A DNA stretch of 9,754 nucleotides from Pseudomonadota bacterium (GTDB lineage: Bacteria; Pseudomonadota; Alphaproteobacteria; Rhizobiales; Devosiaceae), in the NCBI GenBank assembly GCA_023430705.1, contig JAEYZJ010000255.1:1-9754 (forward strand). Reading direction: 5' to 3'. The notes beneath the pieces are model-generated. The model did no database searches. It had not been told where the DNA came from and was given only the letters and a program-made list of their open reading frames with translations. Each line of letters opens with the position of its first letter. Position 1 is the first letter of the stretch. The position numbers and the translations under genes are program-made. This document shows, in pieces, positions 6,744 to 9,754 of this stretch.

Positions 6744-6779
6744 TCGGTGTCGTCCCGGCGCAGGCCGGGATGACGCCGA
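6744..6779. terminator. Strong stem-loop between convergent genes (terminator or dispersed repeat)
   Basis: Bases 6744-6759 pair with 6764-6779 over 16 bp with two G-T wobbles (6748:6775 and 6752:6771) around the loop GCAG. The core TCCCGGC...GCCGGGA closely resembles the CCCGGC-type dispersed palindromes found in many alpha- and betaproteobacterial genomes. It lies 7 bp after the aldo/keto reductase stop and between converging genes, a common place for such elements. No T-run flanks it on either side, so it is not a classical intrinsic terminator, though it could stop or stabilise transcripts from both sides. Confidence 0.6.
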
Positions 6780-6786
6780 AGGGAAC

Positions 6787-7776
6787 TCAGGGCCGGACCG
6801 GGCCCTGGCCGGCGCCCGTCGCCTTGATGGCCTCGGCGATGTTGTCGAGGTCGTCGGCGGTGAGCTCGAACGAGGCGGCGTCGATCCAGCCGTCGACCTG
6901 GGCCGGGGAGCGGGCGCCGACGATGGCGGCGGTGAGGCCGGGCCAGGCGAGGGTCCAGGCCAGCGCGACCGTGGAGACCGAGGTGCCGCGGCGGTCGGCG
7001 ACCGGCTTGAGGCTCGCTGCGAGCGCGAGGTTGCGGTCGAGCCGCTCGCCCGTGAACTCGGGGCTGGTCTTGCGCCAGTCGTTGTCGGCAAGGGCGGCGG
7101 CGCGTTCGCGGGTGAACGTGCCGGTGAGCAGTCCCGCCTGCATCGGGCTGTAGCAGATGACGCCGGTGCCGTGCTCGGCGCACCAGGGCAGGATCGACTC
7201 GGCGGTCTCGCGCTTGATCATCGAGAAGGGCGGCTGCAGCGTCTCGACGTGGCCCATGGCCTCGGCGCGGCCGAGCTGTTCGGCATCGTGGTTGGACAGG
7301 CCGATATGCCTGACCTTGCCCTCGGCCTTCAGCTCCAGCATCGTCGCCCAGTAATCCTCGAGCGGCACGTCGTCGGCCGGCCAGTGCACCTGGTAGAGGT
7401 CGATGGCCTCGACCTGCAGGCGGCGCAGCGAATTCTCGAGTTCGTTGCGCAGGCTCTCGCGGTTGGCGAAGCGGCGCGGGTTGGAGCCGTCGGGATCGCG
7501 GATCACGCCGCCCTTGGTGAAGACATAGGGGCGAGCGTCGGCGGGCAGGTCCCTGAGCGTGCGGCCGATGACCTCCTCGGAGTGGCCCACGCCGTAGGCG
7601 GCGGCGGTATCTATCCAGTTGATGCCGAGGTCGACGGCATGGCGGATGGCGGCGGCCGATTCAGCGTCGTCCTGCGGGCCCCACATGTTGCCGCCCATGG
7701 CCCAGGCGCCGACGCCGACGCGGGTGATCTCCATGCCGGTCTTGCCGAAGGGGCGGGTAGGCAGTGCGGTCTTCAT
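6787..7776 (-). CDS. Aldo/keto reductase
   Basis: This 329-residue NADPH-dependent oxidoreductase is a (beta/alpha)8-barrel of the aldo/keto reductase superfamily that reduces aldehydes or ketones in the cytoplasm. The catalytic tetrad is D56 and Y61 in WIDTAAAYGVGHSEE, K88 in VFTKGG and H131 in LYQVHWP. The cofactor end shows IGLSNHD at 158-164, CYSPMQAGLLTG at 208-219 and the phosphate-binding IVGARSPAQVDG at 285-296. It looks closest to the AKR11/YhdN-like bacterial group, from memory. The frame opens 13 codons upstream, but ATG at 7776 has a GGAGGA site and the family start pattern (LPTRPFGKTGMEITRVGVG). It diverges from a TetR regulator that probably controls it. The physiological substrate is not predictable. 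Confidence 0.93.
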   Translation of the reverse strand: MKTALPTRPFGKTGMEITRVGVGAWAMGGNMWGPQDDAESAAAIRHAVDLGINWIDTAAAYGVGHSEEVIGRTLRDLPADARPYVFTKGGVIRDPDGSNPRRFANRESLRNELENSLRRLQVEAIDLYQVHWPADDVPLEDYWATMLELKAEGKVRHIGLSNHDAEQLGRAEAMGHVETLQPPFSMIKRETAESILPWCAEHGTGVICYSPMQAGLLTGTFTRERAAALADNDWRKTSPEFTGERLDRNLALAASLKPVADRRGTSVSTVALAWTLAWPGLTAAIVGARSPAQVDGWIDAASFELTADDLDNIAEAIKATGAGQGPVRP

Positions 7777-7784
7777 GCGGGTGG

Positions 7785-7790
7785 TCCTCC
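7785..7790 (-). promoter_or_regulatory. Ribosome binding site deciding the aldo/keto reductase start
   Basis: The minus strand reads GGAGGA eight bases before ATG at 7776. This supports the shorter protein and makes the 13 upstream in-frame codons untranslated leader. Confidence 0.75.
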
Positions 7791-7865
7791 GTAATCCTCG
7801 CTGCCATACCAGCATCGCAGGCGGGATCGGGCAACCCAGTCATCCGGCTAACCACCAGCAGGATA

Positions 7866-7882
7866 GGTCATATCGACTGACC
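7866..7882. repeat. Inverted repeat GGTCA-N7-TGACC in the AKR-TetR intergenic region
   Basis: Perfect 5-bp arms are separated by seven bases, 21 bp from the stronger 15-bp palindrome and in the middle of the divergent promoter region. It could be a second operator facing the aldo/keto reductase gene. The short arms leave chance possible. Confidence 0.3.
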
Positions 7883-7902
7883 CATAATCCCACTTGATCC
7901 GA

Positions 7903-7917
7903 ACCGTACGTTACGGT
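7903..7917. promoter_or_regulatory. Candidate TetR operator
   Basis: ACCGTA and TACGGT flank a 3-base centre CGT, giving a perfect-armed 15-bp palindrome. It lies 29 bp before the TetR GTG start, with a -35-like TTGATC just upstream at 7894-7899, so a bound dimer would cover the promoter. A further TACGG overlaps on the right side (7917-7921), extending the repeat pattern. Palindromes of this ACCGTAC type are common TetR-family operators in proteobacteria. Autoregulation and control of the divergent reductase are inferred. Confidence 0.55.
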
Positions 7918-7946
7918 ACGGCTTTGGCAGGACACAGGAGACACCG

Positions 7947-8582
7947 GTGGCGGTTGCCGTTGCCAACAGCGAAGAGACGTTCACGCCGCGCCAGCAGCAG
8001 GTGCTGACGGCCGCGCTCGACCTGCTCGTCGAACAGGGCGACCGCCTGACCATGACCTCGGTGGCGCGGCGGGCTTCGTGCTCGAAGGAAACGCTCTACA
8101 AGTGGTTCGGGGACCGCGACGGGCTGTTGACCGCGACGGTGCAGTGGCAGGCCGCCAAGGTGAAGGCTCCGCATGTCGACCGCTGGCGGCTCGACCGGGA
8201 ATCGCTGCGCCAGAGCATCGAGCAGTTCGCCCGCGACCTGCTCGGCACGATCGTGGGCCAGGTGTCGGTGACGCTCAACCGGCTGGCGATCGGACATGCC
8301 GGCGCGGAAAAGCACGGGCTGGGCCAGATCGTGCTCGAGAACGGACCACTGGCCATCCGCAAGCGCCTGAAGCCGGTGCTGGAAGCGGGCCGCGAGGCGC
8401 GGCTGCTGCGCTTCGAAAGCTCGGAGGAAGCGTATCGCAGCTTCTTCGGACTGGTGGTTCGCGACGCCCAGATCCGGCTGCTGCTCGGCGAATCCTACAG
8501 TCCCGCCGAGGCCGAGATCGCTCGTGACGCCGCCCGGGCCACCGAGCAGTTCCTCAGGATCTATGGGGTGGGGGCTTCGTAG
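7947..8582 (+). CDS. TetR/AcrR-family transcriptional regulator
   Basis: This 211-residue TetR-family repressor has an N-terminal DNA-binding domain at about residues 13-62, with the helix-turn-helix at 35-54 (TMTSVARRASCSKETLYKWFGDRDGLL runs from 35). The all-helical ligand and dimer domain follows, and its ending (EEAYRSFFGLVVRDAQIRLLLG at 160-181) resembles the AefR-like C-terminal type. The GTG start at 7947 is preceded by AGGAGA five bases upstream; there is no better ATG. It diverges from the aldo/keto reductase with a palindromic site between them, so local control of the reductase and of itself is likely. It is followed 163 bp later by ilvC, which is probably independent. The inducer is unknown. 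Confidence 0.93.
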   Translation: MAVAVANSEETFTPRQQQVLTAALDLLVEQGDRLTMTSVARRASCSKETLYKWFGDRDGLLTATVQWQAAKVKAPHVDRWRLDRESLRQSIEQFARDLLGTIVGQVSVTLNRLAIGHAGAEKHGLGQIVLENGPLAIRKRLKPVLEAGREARLLRFESSEEAYRSFFGLVVRDAQIRLLLGESYSPAEAEIARDAARATEQFLRIYGVGAS

Positions 8583-8607
8583 CCTGGCCGACCAACCGGC
8601 GCGATTT

Positions 8608-8628
8608 GCGGACTGGAAGCCAGTTCGT
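8608..8628. terminator. Stem-loop after the TetR gene
   Basis: Bases 8608-8616 pair with 8620-8628 over nine positions (two G-T wobbles) around an AAG loop, with a perfect 5-bp core ACTGG/CCAGT. It starts 25 bp after the regulator stop and could end that transcript. There is no T-run, so termination is plausible rather than shown. Confidence 0.4.
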
Positions 8629-8651
8629 TGCACCGGAAATGAAACGGACAT

Positions 8652-8697
8652 CGCCGCTTCGGCGGGGATGAACCGGTGAATGACGGCACGCAGTGCC
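8652..8697 (+). promoter_or_regulatory. Hairpin-rich leader of ilvC
   Basis: Two small perfect hairpins precede ilvC: CGCCG-CTT-CGGCG at 8652-8664 and GGCAC-GCA-GTGCC at 8685-8697. Together with the stem-loop at 8608-8628 they give three spaced structures in 163 bp. A short frame at 8639-8671 encodes MKRTSPLRRG, but it contains only one branched-chain residue, so classical ribosome-mediated attenuation is not supported. The element may only affect mRNA stability. Confidence 0.3.
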
Positions 8698-8732
8698 AGC
8701 ACCTTTCGGCCCGAGCGGCCAAAACGCACAAC

Positions 8733-8740
8733 AGGGGAGA
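8733..8740 (+). promoter_or_regulatory. Ribosome binding site deciding the ilvC start
   Basis: AGGGGAGA lies five bases before ATG at 8746. An in-frame ATG at 8680 would add 22 residues but has no such site, so 8746 is the start. Confidence 0.85.
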
Positions 8741-8745
8741 CCACC

Positions 8746-9754
8746 ATGCGCGTCTATTACGATCGGGATGCCGATCTCAACATCATCAAGTCCAGGAAGG
8801 TCGCGATCGTCGGCTACGGCTCGCAGGGCCACGCGCACACGCTGAACCTGCGCGATTCCGGCGTGACCAACATCGTGGTGGCGCTGCGCCCCGGTTCGCC
8901 GTCGGCCAAGAAGGCCGAAGGCGAGGGCCTCAAGGTCATGTCCGTCGCCGAGGCCGCGGCCTGGGCCGACGTGATCATGATGCTGACGCCGGACGAGCTC
9001 CAGGCCGACATCTACAAGAACGAGATCGAGGCCAACATCCGTGACGGCGCCGCGATCGCCTTCGCCCACGGGCTCAACGTCCACTTCAACCTGATCGAGC
9101 CCAAGAAGACCGTCGACGTGATCATGATCGCGCCGAAGGGCCCGGGCCACACCGTGCGCGGCGAATACCAGAAGGGTGGCGGCGTGCCGTGCCTGATCGC
9201 TGTCCACCAGGACGCGTCGGGCAATGCGCAGGACATCGCCCTGGCCTACGCCTCGGGCGTCGGCGGCGGCCGTTCGGGCATCATCGAGACCAACTTCCGC
9301 GAGGAATGCGAGACCGACCTCTTCGGCGAGCAGGTCGTGCTGTGCGGCGGCCTCGTCGAGCTCATCCGCGCCGGCTTCGAGACGCTGGTGGAAGCCGGTT
9401 ACGCTCCGGAAATGGCCTACTTCGAGTGCCTGCACGAAGTGAAGCTGATCGTCGACCTGATCTACCAGGGCGGCATCGCCAACATGAACTACTCGATCTC
9501 GAACACCGCCGAGTGGGGCGAGTACGTGTCGGGCCCGCGCATCATCACCTCGGAAACCAAGGCCGAGATGAAGCGCGTGCTGGCTGACATCCAGTCGGGC
9601 AAGTTCACCTCCGAGTGGATGCAGGAGTACAAGGGCGGCGCTTCGCGCTTCAAGGCGACCCGTCGCCTCGCCGACGAGCACCAGATCGAGGAAGTCGGCG
9701 AGAAGCTGCGCGGCATGATGCCGTGGATCAAGGCCGGCGCGCTGGTCGACAAGG
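8746..9754 (+). CDS. ilvC: Ketol-acid reductoisomerase (class I), 3' end cut by the window
   Basis: This enzyme catalyses the second common step of isoleucine, valine and leucine synthesis: Mg2+-dependent alkyl migration and NADPH reduction of acetolactate or acetohydroxybutyrate. There are 336 codons here; class I enzymes are about 339 residues, so only a few are missing. The Rossmann part has GYGSQGHAH at 23-31 and the NADPH-specificity loop R48-P-G-S51-P-S53. Active-site residues seen are H108 (AHGLN), K131 (PKGPGH), D191 and E195 (DLFGE), E227 and E231 (ECLHE), and S252 (ISNTAEWGEY). The start MRVYYDRDAD is typical of the family and has a strong ribosome binding site. The gene is intact and looks like ordinary housekeeping. 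It probably has its own promoter in the 163-bp gap after the TetR gene, but I could not identify one with confidence. Confidence 0.97.
   Translation, partial: MRVYYDRDADLNIIKSRKVAIVGYGSQGHAHTLNLRDSGVTNIVVALRPGSPSAKKAEGEGLKVMSVAEAAAWADVIMMLTPDELQADIYKNEIEANIRDGAAIAFAHGLNVHFNLIEPKKTVDVIMIAPKGPGHTVRGEYQKGGGVPCLIAVHQDASGNAQDIALAYASGVGGGRSGIIETNFREECETDLFGEQVVLCGGLVELIRAGFETLVEAGYAPEMAYFECLHEVKLIVDLIYQGGIANMNYSISNTAEWGEYVSGPRIITSETKAEMKRVLADIQSGKFTSEWMQEYKGGASRFKATRRLADEHQIEEVGEKLRGMMPWIKAGALVDK

Larger units (their letters stand above)
6385..6786. other. 402-bp spacer between convergent hpt and aldo/keto reductase genes
   Basis: No convincing gene is seen. Short open frames exist on both strands, but none has recognisable protein content or a good ribosome binding site. 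I checked by eye for tRNA, RNase P RNA, tmRNA, SRP RNA and 6S RNA hallmarks and saw none. The stretch holds several inverted repeats (6461-6490, 6486-6501, 6465-6536) and ends in a strong stem-loop at 6744-6779. It may be a relic or a small structured RNA; the sequence alone does not decide. Confidence 0.5.

Noticed and set aside
6682..7794. A 370-codon plus-strand frame opposite the aldo/keto reductase
   Set aside because: It is Gly/Ala/Asp-rich shadow sequence; the reverse strand carries the complete reductase tetrad and cofactor motifs.
8680..8745. 22-codon N-terminal extension of ilvC from an in-frame ATG
   Set aside because: Class I enzymes start with M-[RK]-V-Y-Y-D, and AGGGGAGA is correctly placed for the ATG at 8746.
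8554..9681. A 375-codon minus-strand frame opposite ilvC
   Set aside because: It is a shadow of the highly conserved ilvC coding sequence and has no recognisable domain.
1..9754. Defence system, prophage, transposon or CRISPR array
   Set aside because: No array of repeats, transposase, integrase, nuclease or phage-type gene was seen. All clear genes are metabolic, transport or regulatory.

Overview
The window is GC-rich DNA whose codon use and protein types point to an alphaproteobacterium. The best taxonomic clue is the almost complete class I IlvC together with the style of the sugar ABC transporter and LacI proteins, which suggest Hyphomicrobiales (perhaps Devosia-like). That placement is inferred from remembered family resemblance, not from a search. 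Seven complete or near-complete genes and one N-terminal fragment are supported. There are no rRNA or tRNA genes, no CRISPR array and no recognisable insertion sequence.

Left half (about 1-5842): a carbohydrate-use locus built around a divergent promoter region (2681-2907). On the minus strand lies a cytoplasmic GH78 alpha-L-rhamnosidase, then the start of a secreted sugar-binding protein that runs off the left edge. On the plus strand lie a LacI-family regulator, a CE7 acetyl-ester hydrolase and one CUT1 (MalG-type) permease whose GTG start overlaps the esterase stop. The simplest reading is uptake of a rhamnose-containing, probably acetylated, oligosaccharide or glycoside. It would then be deacetylated and derhamnosylated in the cytoplasm, with the LacI protein controlling both arms from the shared region. 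That region holds a 16-bp LacI-style imperfect palindrome embedded in a 9-bp direct repeat, a 10-bp perfect palindrome and a 7-bp inverted repeat. The partner permease and the ATPase are not in the window.

Middle (5845-6786): hpt, a purine-salvage phosphoribosyltransferase, starts two bases after the permease stop. A 402-bp stretch without a convincing gene follows. It contains several inverted repeats and ends in a strong 16-bp stem-loop, of the kind dispersed in many proteobacterial genomes, between the convergent hpt and aldo/keto reductase genes.

Right half (6787-9754): an aldo/keto reductase (minus strand) and a TetR-family regulator (plus strand) diverge from a 170-bp region with a perfect-armed 15-bp palindrome, a typical arrangement for a TetR repressor controlling itself and its neighbour. 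After the regulator come a stem-loop and a short hairpin-rich leader, then ilvC (ketol-acid reductoisomerase of branched-chain amino-acid synthesis), which lacks only its last few codons at the right edge.

No clearly new kind of system is visible. The most interesting points are the split transporter in the rhamnoside locus, the composite operator, and the unexplained structured spacer after hpt.
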